This document shows positions 1 through 7,708 of a stretch of DNA of 64,000 nucleotides, one piece after another. The DNA comes from RUG721 sp040307385 (lineage in GTDB: Bacteria; Actinomycetota; Coriobacteriia; Coriobacteriales; Atopobiaceae). The notes under the pieces are model-generated. The model had not been told where the DNA came from. It saw only the letters and a program-made list of their open reading frames with translations, and searched no databases. The stretch spans positions 1-64,000 of the forward strand of contig JAWRJQ010000014.1 in assembly GCA_040307385.1 (NCBI GenBank), given 5' to 3'. Made by a program: the position numbers and the translations under genes. Numbering within the stretch: the stretch's first letter is position 1; each line of letters starts with the position of its first letter.

Positions 1-24
1 CCCCCCCCCCCCCCCCCCCCCCCC
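1..24. repeat. 24-nt poly-C run at the window edge
   Basis: The window opens with 24 consecutive C before normal sequence begins. No other homopolymer of this size occurs in the window. It is most likely a sequencing or assembly artefact at a contig end rather than a biological element. Confidence 0.8.
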
Positions 25-41
25 GCGACGTTATATCCGTT

Positions 42-413
42 TCAACAGCCAGAAATGGTTTCGGCCATCCTGCGAATCTGCAGTATCGCATGAGAGGTTT
101 CTCTGCTTCCCCGGATTCCGTGCCGGAAGGATTCCGAGAAGCGTATCGGCGAATACCCTGCGTAGGTGTCTTTTGCGCGATCCACCTGGAAGACGAGCGC
201 ATAGTCCGCTCCGCCCTCCAAATCATCGCATTCTTCGATAGAGTCTTTGACGTGCGCCCACCCGTGCTTCTCGTAGGCGACCGCATAGTCCGGGTTGTTC
301 AGAAGGTCGAGGCATCCCGCCGCCTCGTTCGCCGCGTCTTCGTCGCCGGAGGACCCATCGAAGCCGATCTCCTTCGGAAGATGTTCCGACAGGTCTTCAA
401 AAAGCCGGTCCAC
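42..413 (-). CDS. hypothetical protein, probably 5'-truncated
   Basis: A 123-aa acidic reading frame begins at a GTG codon and ends with TGA. I do not recognise the family and see no signal peptide or membrane segment. Sensible-looking coding (reading QFHRGKVGIGTEQYSGIIDN) continues upstream of the GTG to about 473 with no in-frame ATG before a TAA at 483-485. The true N terminus therefore seems to be missing, and the break coincides with the 5' end of another gene fragment on the plus strand. No ribosome binding site is evident. It may be a non-functional remnant; the product is unassigned. Confidence 0.4.
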   Translation of the reverse strand: MDRLFEDLSEHLPKEIGFDGSSGDEDAANEAAGCLDLLNNPDYAVAYEKHGWAHVKDSIEECDDLEGGADYALVFQVDRAKDTYAGYSPIRFSESFRHGIRGSRETSHAILQIRRMAETISGC

Positions 414-484
414 GTTGTCGATGATGCCCGAATACTGCTCGGTGCCGATACCGACCTTGCCACGATGGAATTGGGACGCTGTTT

Positions 485-736
485 ATGCAAGTTGAGCATC
501 CATTTCGCACCTACAATCTTTTCCAGTATGTCTATGTCCTATCTTTTTATGACAAAGCCAAAAAGGATCGCAGGTTCCTTGAGGCGCTAGACGCATTGAG
601 ATCCAAGACGCAGGACGGCCAGATTGTTGTCGAGCGTGTTGTGCTGAAGCTAGGGAAACTATCCTTCTGCAAACACGGAGAACCAAGCATCTCGGCAACG
701 AAACGCTACAACGAGATTCTTCGCAATTTGGGCTAG
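485..736 (+). pseudogene. C-terminal remnant of a larger uncharacterised protein
   Basis: An 83-aa frame reads like the end of a larger protein: a hydrophobic aromatic helix (YNLFQYVYVLSFYDKAKKD) followed by a basic, cysteine-containing tail ending in RYNEILRNLG. From memory it resembles the C terminus of uncharacterised clostridial proteins of about 280-300 aa, possibly of alpha/alpha-toroid type; this is a weak recollection. No upstream exon-like coding in the same frame and no ribosome binding site are visible. It abuts the truncated minus-strand frame, so both look like leftovers at a deletion or rearrangement junction near 475-485. Confidence 0.4.
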
Positions 737-804
737 TCTTCGATAATGATTCACAGCCGCAGCAGTGATAGAAGCCGTTGTTTTGGGGTGTAGTTACAAG
801 AAAA

Positions 805-934
805 CGGGAGTTGTAGGAGGATTTTGGACGACACTGCGCTCCGTCGCGGAGGGGACGGCGCATAAGCGCAGGTAAAAAAGGAGCACCTTGCGGCACACCC
901 GTATGTGCGGGAAGAGATCCTCCTACAACTCCCG
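805..934. repeat. 18-bp perfect inverted repeat enclosing small hairpins
   Basis: The arms at 805-822 (cgggagttgtaggaggat) and 917-934 are exact reverse complements separated by 94 nt. Inside lie further short stems: ccgtc/gacgg, cgcaggt/acc-t-tgcg with one bulge, and cacac/gtgtg-like pairing. As RNA the whole would be a long closed stem with a multibranched head. It fills most of the 737-1047 gap before pyrH; no gene is seen there. It could be a foldback (MITE-like) DNA element or a structured RNA. No T-run follows it, so a simple terminator is unlikely. Confidence 0.65.
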
Positions 935-1047
935 CTTGCTCAGAGGTACCGTCCTCTCAGCTGTTCCCTTTGTGCGGTTGGCTCAGAAGACGCCTCCGTG
1001 GTGTACTATCTAAGGGATGTATCGACCAGTGCTCGAAGGGGGATTGC

Positions 1048-1779
1048 GTGTCCGACTACAAATATCGACGCGTTCTGCTCAAACTCTCCGGAGAGGCCCT
1101 CATGGGCGACCTCTCGTATGGCATCGACCCCGCCGTCATCCAGCATATCGCCGACGAGATCAAACCGGTCTTCGAAGACGGCATTCAGGTGGGCATCGTC
1201 GTGGGCGGCGGCAACATCTTCCGCGGCGTCCAGGGCGCTGCAGCGGGAATGGATCGCGCTCAAGGCGACAACATGGGCATGCTCGCCACCGTCATCAACG
1301 CGCTCGCCTTGCAGGATTGCTTCGAGAAGAACGACATGCCCTGCCGGGTCATGAGCGCCATCGAGATGCGGCAGGTCTCGGAGCCCTATATCCGACGCCG
1401 CGCCATCAGGCATCTCGAGAAGGGCCGCATCGCCGTCTTCGCCGCCGGCACGGGCAACCCCTATTTCACCACCGACACGGCGGCGGCGCTCCGCGCTCTC
1501 GAGATCGATGCCGACGTGCTGATCAAGGCGACCAAGGTCGACGGCGTATACGACTCCGATCCGGTCGAGAACGCCGACGCCGTCAAATACGATACCGTCT
1601 CATACATGGAGGTCCTCACCAAGGAGCTCAAGGTCATGGATGCGACCGCCATCGCGCTCTGCCACGACAACCACCTTCCGATGATCGTGTTCAATGTCGA
1701 GGACAAGGGCGCGCTCAAGGGCGCGCTCAAAGGCGATAGCGTGGGAACAACCGTCATCGACGAGGAGGGGCAGCAATGA
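1048..1779 (+). CDS. pyrH: UMP kinase PyrH
   Basis: Phosphorylates UMP to UDP with ATP in cytosolic pyrimidine nucleotide synthesis. The 243-aa product has the bacterial amino-acid-kinase-fold signatures KLSGEALMG near the N terminus, the glycine loop VVGGGNIFRG, and GTGNPYFTTDTAAALRA. The start is taken as GTG at 1048 because the strong ribosome binding site gaaggggg ends six bases upstream; a longer frame from 970 lacks one. The C terminus carries a small tandem GALKGALK. It opens an eight-gene run and overlaps frr by ATGA. A possible -10 tactat lies at 1004-1009. The usual upstream partners rpsB and tsf are absent from the window. Confidence 0.97.
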   Translation: MSDYKYRRVLLKLSGEALMGDLSYGIDPAVIQHIADEIKPVFEDGIQVGIVVGGGNIFRGVQGAAAGMDRAQGDNMGMLATVINALALQDCFEKNDMPCRVMSAIEMRQVSEPYIRRRAIRHLEKGRIAVFAAGTGNPYFTTDTAAALRALEIDADVLIKATKVDGVYDSDPVENADAVKYDTVSYMEVLTKELKVMDATAIALCHDNHLPMIVFNVEDKGALKGALKGDSVGTTVIDEEGQQ

Positions 1780-2330
1780 GCGAATACACCGACGATGCCG
1801 CACGGCGCATGGATAAGTGCATCGATGCCCTGAAGGCGAACCTCGCGCGCATCCGCACGGGTCGCGCCAACCCGCACATCCTCGACGCCATCAAGGTCGA
1901 CTACTACGGCGTCCCCACGCCCATCGTGCAGCTTGCCGGCGTGAAGGTGCCCGAGGCATCCATGCTCGTCGTCGAGCCGTGGGATAAGAGCGCCCTGCGC
2001 TCCATCGAACGTGCCATCATGGACTCCGACCTGGGCATCACCCCTTCGAACGACGGCGCCTGCATCCGCCTTCCGTTCCCCAAGCCCACCGAGGAGCGTC
2101 GCCGCGAGCTCGTCAAAGAATGCAGCAAGTATGCCGAGCAGGCCAAGGTGTCGGTGCGCAACGTGCGCCGCGACGTCAACGACGAGGTCGAGCTTCTCAA
2201 GGAGGAAGGCGAGCTCACCGAGGACGACCTCGTGCGCGAGAAGAAGGGCATCCAAAAGGTCACCGACGCCCATATCGACGAGATAGACTCCGTTCTCAAG
2301 GCCAAGACGGCCGAGATCATGGAGATCTAG
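1776..2330 (+). CDS. frr: ribosome recycling factor
   Basis: With EF-G, splits the post-termination ribosome so subunits can be reused. The 184-aa length is standard. Family signatures are visible: RTGRANPHILD near residue 27, VEPWDKSALRSIERAI, the hinge around DGACIRLPFPKPTEERRRELV, and a C-terminal alpha helix rich in E/K ending at AKTAEIMEI. It starts with ATG overlapping the pyrH stop by four bases, implying translational coupling. Its own stop TAG overlaps the GTG start of uppS by one base. The pyrH-frr pairing is conserved throughout bacteria. Confidence 0.97.
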   Translation: MSEYTDDAARRMDKCIDALKANLARIRTGRANPHILDAIKVDYYGVPTPIVQLAGVKVPEASMLVVEPWDKSALRSIERAIMDSDLGITPSNDGACIRLPFPKPTEERRRELVKECSKYAEQAKVSVRNVRRDVNDEVELLKEEGELTEDDLVREKKGIQKVTDAHIDEIDSVLKAKTAEIMEI

Positions 2331-3106
2331 TGCGCAGGGACGAGCAGAAACTGCAGGCGTATTTCTCCGAATGCCCGGAGGATATCGCGCTTTCCGACAT
2401 CGATTTCGCACACATGCCCTCGCATGTGTCGATGATCATGGACGGCAACGGACGCTGGGCGACCCGGCGCGGTCTCGATCGCGCGCAGGGGCACGTGGCG
2501 GGCGTCAACGCGCTGCGCGAGGCCGTCACCACGGGCGTTCGCCTCGGGTTCGACGTGCTGTCGGCCTATGCGTTCTCAACGGAGAACTGGCGGCGTCCTA
2601 AAATCGAGGTCGACCTGCTCATGAGCCTGTTCGCCAAGACGCTCGTAGCCGAGCTGCCCCTGTTCCACCAGAAGAACGTCCACCTCGAGTTCTTCGGCGA
2701 TCTCGATGCGCTTCCCAAGGACACGAGGCGCGTGTTCATGCGTGGCCTCGACGAAACGGCGCAGCACGACGGCATGGTCTTCGCGCTCGCGGTGAACTAC
2801 GGTGCGCGCGATGAGATCGTGCGCGCTGCAACCCGGATCGCACGCGCGGTGCAGGCGGGGAAGCTCGATCCCGATGACATCACGCACGAGGTGTTCGCCT
2901 CGCACCTCTACACCGCGAACCTGCCCGATCCTGACCTTCTCATCCGCACCTCGGGCGAGCAGCGGCTCTCGAACTACTTCCTCTACCAGCTCGCCTATAC
3001 CGAGCTCTACATCACCCGGACGCTCTGGCCCGATTTCTCGCGGTGGGATATGCTCCGTGCCATACGATCGTTCCAGAGTCGTTCGCGTCGCTTTGGCGGT
3101 GTGTAA
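2330..3106 (+). CDS. uppS: isoprenyl (undecaprenyl) diphosphate synthase
   Basis: Cis-prenyltransferase that condenses IPP onto a short allylic diphosphate to make the C55 lipid carrier for cell wall synthesis. Motifs in order are MIMDGNGRWATRRG with the catalytic Asp, HVAGVNALRE, AFSTENWRRP, and the C-terminal DLLIRTSGEQRLSNYF. The length is 258 aa. The start is GTG at 2330, one base inside the frr stop, preceded by ggagat at 2321; the longer frame upstream is antisense-like arginine-rich filler. It lies just before cdsA and dxr, a typical isoprenoid/lipid gene order. Confidence 0.96.
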   Translation: MRRDEQKLQAYFSECPEDIALSDIDFAHMPSHVSMIMDGNGRWATRRGLDRAQGHVAGVNALREAVTTGVRLGFDVLSAYAFSTENWRRPKIEVDLLMSLFAKTLVAELPLFHQKNVHLEFFGDLDALPKDTRRVFMRGLDETAQHDGMVFALAVNYGARDEIVRAATRIARAVQAGKLDPDDITHEVFASHLYTANLPDPDLLIRTSGEQRLSNYFLYQLAYTELYITRTLWPDFSRWDMLRAIRSFQSRSRRFGGV

Positions 3107-3109
3107 GCT

Positions 3110-4075
3110 ATGGCAGATGACGATAAGCTTCAAAGCGCCCAGGAGACTCGCGAGAAGAGCGGGAGCAAGGGCATCGACATACTCGTCGACCGCATGGAAT
3201 CGCGCCGCGACCGCCTCTCCGATGCCTATGACGCCAAGCAGCTGCGCGGCCAGCGCGTGCGCGACTTCACCGAGAAGCTCCTCACGCGCACCGCATACGG
3301 TATCGTCTACGCGGTTCTCATCGCCGGATGCCTGTTCGCCGGCCGTACGCCCACGGCCATCATCGTCTCGCTCGTGGCGTGGCAATGCTGCTCCGAGTTC
3401 TTCAGGATGTGCCGCATGGCGGGCCGCATGCCCAACGATATCCTCGGCCTCACCGCTGCCGCGACCTTCCCCGTCTTCGCGCGCTTCTTCCACCTGCGCT
3501 CGATGATGTTCGTCGTGTTCTTCATGCTCATCGCCGTGGGCGTGTGGTACGTCCTCACGCCGCGCGCCAACATCGCCGATGTGGCCATCACCGTGTTCGG
3601 GCCCGTCTACACCTCGCTGACCTATTCCTGCGTGGTGCTCATCAGAAATTCCGATCCAGGTTTCGACGGCGCGATGCTCGCCCTCTGCGTGGTCGCGTCC
3701 ATCTGGGCGAACGATGCCGTCGCCTATCTGGTGGGCTCGCGCTTCGGCGTCCATAAGATGGCGCCGCGCATCTCTCCCAAAAAGAGCTGGGAGGGGTTCT
3801 GGGCCGGCATGGCGGGTTCCGTCGCCGTGTGGGTGATCCTCGGCGTCCTCTTCCTCAACACCGTTCCGCTGTCCCTTGCCGTCGTGATCGGCCTCGTCGA
3901 GGGGCTCATGTCGGTTGTGGGCGATCTGTTCGAGTCGCGCGTCAAGCGCGGCGTGGGCGTCAAGGACTCGGGTAACATCATGCCCGGTCACGGCGGCATG
4001 CTCGATCGCTCCGATTCCGTGATCTTCGGCAGCATGACGGCGTATATCCTCCTCGTATTCGGGGGTGTCATATAA
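3110..4075 (+). CDS. cdsA: phosphatidate cytidylyltransferase CdsA
   Basis: Makes CDP-diacylglycerol from phosphatidate and CTP at the membrane, the branch point of phospholipid synthesis. The 321-aa protein has a roughly 60-residue charged cytosolic N-terminal extension and then about eight hydrophobic segments. The family signature is present as SPKKSWEGFWAG followed by GNIMPGHGGMLDRSDSVIF near the C terminus, including the paired Asp residues needed for metal binding. The extension is longer than in E. coli CdsA but common in actinobacteria. It starts three bases after uppS and is followed two bases later by dxr. Confidence 0.95.
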   Translation: MADDDKLQSAQETREKSGSKGIDILVDRMESRRDRLSDAYDAKQLRGQRVRDFTEKLLTRTAYGIVYAVLIAGCLFAGRTPTAIIVSLVAWQCCSEFFRMCRMAGRMPNDILGLTAAATFPVFARFFHLRSMMFVVFFMLIAVGVWYVLTPRANIADVAITVFGPVYTSLTYSCVVLIRNSDPGFDGAMLALCVVASIWANDAVAYLVGSRFGVHKMAPRISPKKSWEGFWAGMAGSVAVWVILGVLFLNTVPLSLAVVIGLVEGLMSVVGDLFESRVKRGVGVKDSGNIMPGHGGMLDRSDSVIFGSMTAYILLVFGGVI

Positions 4076-4077
4076 CC

Positions 4078-5223
4078 ATGATGCACATCGCGCTTCTGGG
4101 AGCCTCCGGCAGCATCGGGAGGCTGACTGTCGACGTGTGCCGCAAGCACGCCGACAAGCTCAGGCTTTCGGCCATCGCCGTGAGGGATTCCGTCGACTTC
4201 GCCCTCGCCTGCGCGCGGGAGTTCGAGCCCGATTACGTGGTCATCTCCAACGCGGAGCACGCGGCGAGCGTATCCGCCGACGCGTTTCCCGCCGGCACCC
4301 GCGTGCTCTTCGGCGAAGCCCACCTCGCCACGCTCTGCGAGCTCGGGTGCATCGACTGCGTGGTGAACGCCCTCGTGGGCGCTGTAGGCATATCGGCGGG
4401 CTATGCTGCGCTCAAGGCGGGCAAACGCCTCGCCTGCGCCAATAAGGAATCCATCGTCATCGGCGGCGACCTGCTCATGCCGCTCGCCGCGCCGGGCCAG
4501 CTTCTGCCCGTCGATTCGGAGCACAGCGCCATCTTCCAGTGCCTTGCCGGAGAGCCCGAGGACAGCATCTACAAAGTGTGGCTCACCTGCTCCGGAGGGC
4601 CGTTCTTCGGCATGACGCGCAGCCGGCTCGCCCGCGTCACGGCCCGCGAAGCCCTCATGCACCCCACCTGGTTCATGGGCGATAAGATCACCATCGACTC
4701 GTCCACGCTCATGAACAAGGGCCTCGAGGTCATCGAGGCGCACCATCTCTTCAACATCGACATCGACGTGATCGAGGTCCTCATCCATCGCCAGAGCAAG
4801 ATCCACTCGATGGTGGAGTTCGCCGACGGCTCGCTCAAGGCCAATCTCTGCGTCGCCGACATGCGCATGCCCATACAGTATGCGCTTTCGTATCCCGAGC
4901 GCTGGGATGCGAGCTGCGAGCATATCGATTGGCGCACGTCCGAGGCGCTCGAGTTCGCATCTGCGGATGAGGACACGTTCGGCTGTCTGGCGCTCGCGCG
5001 GGAAGCCGGCCGCAGGGGAGGGACGGCGCCCTGCATCATGAACGCGGCCAATGAGGTCGCCAACGAGGCGTTCAGGGCGAACGCATGCTCCTTCCTCGAT
5101 ATCGAGCGGATCTGCGCCGAGGCGCTCGAGCGCATCCCCGCAGAGCCCGTGGACAGCCTCGAGCAGCTTGCCGACGTCGATGCCGCAACCCGCGCCTTCG
5201 CCGCATCTTTGATCAAGGAGTAG
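4078..5223 (+). CDS. dxr: 1-deoxy-D-xylulose 5-phosphate reductoisomerase
   Basis: Second step of the MEP isoprenoid pathway: NADPH-dependent conversion of DXP to MEP. The 381-aa protein begins with the nucleotide-binding loop LLGASGSIGRLTVDV and contains the active-site blocks ACANKESIVIGG and VDSEHSAIFQC, the flexible loop (GPF near TCSGG), and TIDSSTLMNKGLEVIEAHHLF with metal and substrate ligands. It lies between cdsA and the site-2 protease gene, the conserved cdsA-dxr-rseP order of many bacteria, and is on the same strand as ispG downstream. Confidence 0.97.
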   Translation: MMHIALLGASGSIGRLTVDVCRKHADKLRLSAIAVRDSVDFALACAREFEPDYVVISNAEHAASVSADAFPAGTRVLFGEAHLATLCELGCIDCVVNALVGAVGISAGYAALKAGKRLACANKESIVIGGDLLMPLAAPGQLLPVDSEHSAIFQCLAGEPEDSIYKVWLTCSGGPFFGMTRSRLARVTAREALMHPTWFMGDKITIDSSTLMNKGLEVIEAHHLFNIDIDVIEVLIHRQSKIHSMVEFADGSLKANLCVADMRMPIQYALSYPERWDASCEHIDWRTSEALEFASADEDTFGCLALAREAGRRGGTAPCIMNAANEVANEAFRANACSFLDIERICAEALERIPAEPVDSLEQLADVDAATRAFAASLIKE

Positions 5224-5227
5224 AACC

Positions 5228-6583
5228 GTGGAACCTCTCATCGGAGCGCTCTCAGCAGTCTTCTGGGGCCTTGTCGTGCTTTCCGTGCTCATCGTCGTGC
5301 ACGAGAGCGGCCACTTCCTCGTCGCGCGCCTATGCTCGGTGCGCGTGACCGAGTTCTTCCTCGGCATGCCGTGCCCCGTCAAGCTTTCCCGCAAGAGCAA
5401 GCGCCATGGAACGGAGTTCGGCATCACGCCGGTGCTTCTCGGCGGATACAACCGCATCTGCGGCATGGAGTCCACCGACGACGAGCTGCTCGCCGATGCG
5501 CTCGATTACATCTACCGCACGGGCAGCGTCACCGCCGCAGACCTGATCAGGCGTTTCTCGATCGATGATGAGCGCGCCTATGCGCTGCTGCTCACGCTCG
5601 TCGATTGGGCGGCCATACGCCGATACGACGGCGAAGATGCCGAGCACCCCGTGTTCAAGACCATCCCGCGCGATGCCGCGTTTCTCTGCGAGTACGATGC
5701 GGGGCATGACGCAGACGAGATCGGCGCCCGCTCCGACGGCGACGTCTACGAGCCCGCCCTGGCGCCCGATGCCCTGCTCGCGCAGGAACGCAGCCATGTC
5801 TATCAGGGCATCGGCTTTTTGAAACGCCTTGCCATGCTCATTATGGGGCCCCTCGTCAACATCGTCTTCGCGATGCTCATCGTCGTCTTCTCGCTGTCCG
5901 TTGTCGGCATCGACGTGGGTTCGACCGAGCCCGTGGTCGGCACCGTCAACGAGCAGTCGCTCGCCGAGGCCGCGGGCATCATGCCGGGCGACACGATCGT
6001 GCGGATAGGGGAGCACGAGATCGCCGATTGGAACGATATCTCGGAAGCCCTCGGCGAGCTGCTTCCCGTCGGCGACGACTTCGACGTGGTCGTTTTGCGC
6101 GAAGGGGCCGAGCACGTGCTCCAGGTGGCCCTGACGGGCGGCGCGCACGAGCTTCTCGGCATCACGAACACCGTCACGCGGATGCGGCTCTCGCTCGGCG
6201 AGTCGGTTGCGAGCGCGCTGTCCTACGCCGCGCAGGTTGCCGGTTTCGCGCTGCGCCTCATCAATCCCGCGCACACGATGGAGGTCGTCGGCCAGTCGTC
6301 CTCCATCGTCGGCATATCGGTGCTGGCTTCCGAAGCCGCACGCACGGGGGCGTTCGAACTGCTGCTCGTGGTGGCCGCCATCTCCATGTCGCTCGGCTTC
6401 ATGAACCTGCTGCCCATTCCCCCGCTCGACGGAGGCAAGATCCTCTTCGAGGCAATCCAGCGCATCATCGGGCGTCCGGTATCGGTGCGGGTCCAGAATA
6501 TCGTCTCCTATGTCGGCCTCGCGTTGCTCCTCGCGCTCTTCGTCTTCGTGCTGCGCAACGACATCATCCGTTTCCTGATGTAG
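5228..6583 (+). CDS. rseP: RseP/RIP-type site-2 zinc metalloprotease with a large cytosolic insert
   Basis: Intramembrane M50 protease that cleaves membrane-anchored substrates such as anti-sigma factors. HESGH (residues 25-29) lies in TM1, a single PDZ domain spans about 232-305, and the third zinc ligand is in NLLPIPPLDGG (393-403). The 451-aa length exceeds a usual RIP of about 350-420 aa because about 90 extra residues (roughly 82-190) sit between GGY and the GPLVN segment, where other members have about 45 residues. Part of that insert (90-132) looks like a winged helix. Start GTG at 5228 follows the dxr stop; ispG follows. Its natural substrate is unknown. Confidence 0.93.
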   Translation: MEPLIGALSAVFWGLVVLSVLIVVHESGHFLVARLCSVRVTEFFLGMPCPVKLSRKSKRHGTEFGITPVLLGGYNRICGMESTDDELLADALDYIYRTGSVTAADLIRRFSIDDERAYALLLTLVDWAAIRRYDGEDAEHPVFKTIPRDAAFLCEYDAGHDADEIGARSDGDVYEPALAPDALLAQERSHVYQGIGFLKRLAMLIMGPLVNIVFAMLIVVFSLSVVGIDVGSTEPVVGTVNEQSLAEAAGIMPGDTIVRIGEHEIADWNDISEALGELLPVGDDFDVVVLREGAEHVLQVALTGGAHELLGITNTVTRMRLSLGESVASALSYAAQVAGFALRLINPAHTMEVVGQSSSIVGISVLASEAARTGAFELLLVVAAISMSLGFMNLLPIPPLDGGKILFEAIQRIIGRPVSVRVQNIVSYVGLALLLALFVFVLRNDIIRFLM

Positions 6584-6595
6584 GAGATGGCGTCC

Positions 6596-7663
6596 ATGGA
6601 AACGCTTCCACGCAATCGCACCAGGCAGGTTTTCTGCGGCAACGTCGCCATCGGCGGCGATGCGCCCGTGACCGTGCAGTCTATGACCACGACGAAGACG
6701 GAGGATCCCGAGGCGACCCTCGCTCAGATCGCGCAGCTCGCCGATGCGGGCTGCGAGATCATACGCTGCGCCATCCCGTCCGCGCGTGCGCTCGACGGCT
6801 TCGAGGCCATCTGCGCCGCATCGCCTCTGCCCGTCGTCGCCGATATTCATTTCGATCACCGGCTCGCCATCGAGGCCGCGCAGCGGGGAGCGTCGGCGTT
6901 GCGCATCAATCCGGGCAACGTGGGGTCGTTCGAGCGCGTGGACGCCATCATCGATGCGGCCAAGGTGGCCGGCATCCCCATCCGCATCGGCGTGAACGCA
7001 GGCTCGCTCGACCCGTCCGTTGCAGAGCTGCACGATCTCGACCTCGCCGAGAAGCTCGTGCTGTCGTGCGAATCGTTCGTCGAGCATTTCCGCAGCCGCG
7101 CGTTCGAGGATATCGTGCTCTCCGCCAAGGCGCATGACGTGCCCACCACGCTCGCCACCTATCGTGCGCTCTCGCGCCGCATCCCCGACCTTCCGCTCCA
7201 CGTGGGCGTGACGGAGGCCGGCACGCTGCGCCAGGGAACCGTCAAGAACTCCTGCGGCGTGGGCATCCTGCTCGAGCAGGGCATCGGCAACACCATGCGC
7301 CTCTCGCTCACGGCCGACCCCGTGGAGGAGGTCAAGGTTGCCTGGGACCTGCTTTCGGCCCTCGGCATGCGCAGGAGGACGCCCGAACTCGTGAGCTGTC
7401 CCACCTGCGGGCGCTGCCAGGTGGATCTCATCCCCATAGCCGAGGAGGTCTCCAAGCGCCTCGAGGGCATCTCGAAGCCCATTTCGGTCGCGGTGATGGG
7501 GTGCGTCGTCAACGGCCCGGGAGAGGCCCGCACAGCCGATATCGGCCTTGCGTCGGGCAAGGGGGAGGCCGTGCTCTTCGCCCGAGGCGAAACGATCCGC
7601 AGGGTGCCCGAAGATGCCATGGTGGATGAACTCATGGCCGAGATCGAGGCGCGGTTCCCTTAG
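6596..7663 (+). CDS. ispG: 4-hydroxy-3-methylbut-2-enyl diphosphate synthase (flavodoxin)
   Basis: Iron-sulfur enzyme of the penultimate MEP pathway step, reducing MEcPP to HMBPP. The 355-aa protein shows VTVQSMTTTKTEDP near the N terminus, GALRINPGN-like SALRINPGNVG, and the [4Fe-4S] cysteines in SCPTCGRCQVDL and MGCVVNGPGEA. I chose ATG at 6596 because aggag (6582-6586) sits nine bases upstream; the in-frame ATG at 6587 abuts that site directly. It follows rseP by 12 bases and works with dxr and ispH, also encoded in this window. Confidence 0.96.
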   Translation: METLPRNRTRQVFCGNVAIGGDAPVTVQSMTTTKTEDPEATLAQIAQLADAGCEIIRCAIPSARALDGFEAICAASPLPVVADIHFDHRLAIEAAQRGASALRINPGNVGSFERVDAIIDAAKVAGIPIRIGVNAGSLDPSVAELHDLDLAEKLVLSCESFVEHFRSRAFEDIVLSAKAHDVPTTLATYRALSRRIPDLPLHVGVTEAGTLRQGTVKNSCGVGILLEQGIGNTMRLSLTADPVEEVKVAWDLLSALGMRRRTPELVSCPTCGRCQVDLIPIAEEVSKRLEGISKPISVAVMGCVVNGPGEARTADIGLASGKGEAVLFARGETIRRVPEDAMVDELMAEIEARFP

Positions 7664-7708
7664 AATGAATAGATTGCCGAGAGCAGTACCTGTAGAGAGG
7701 AAGTCAAC

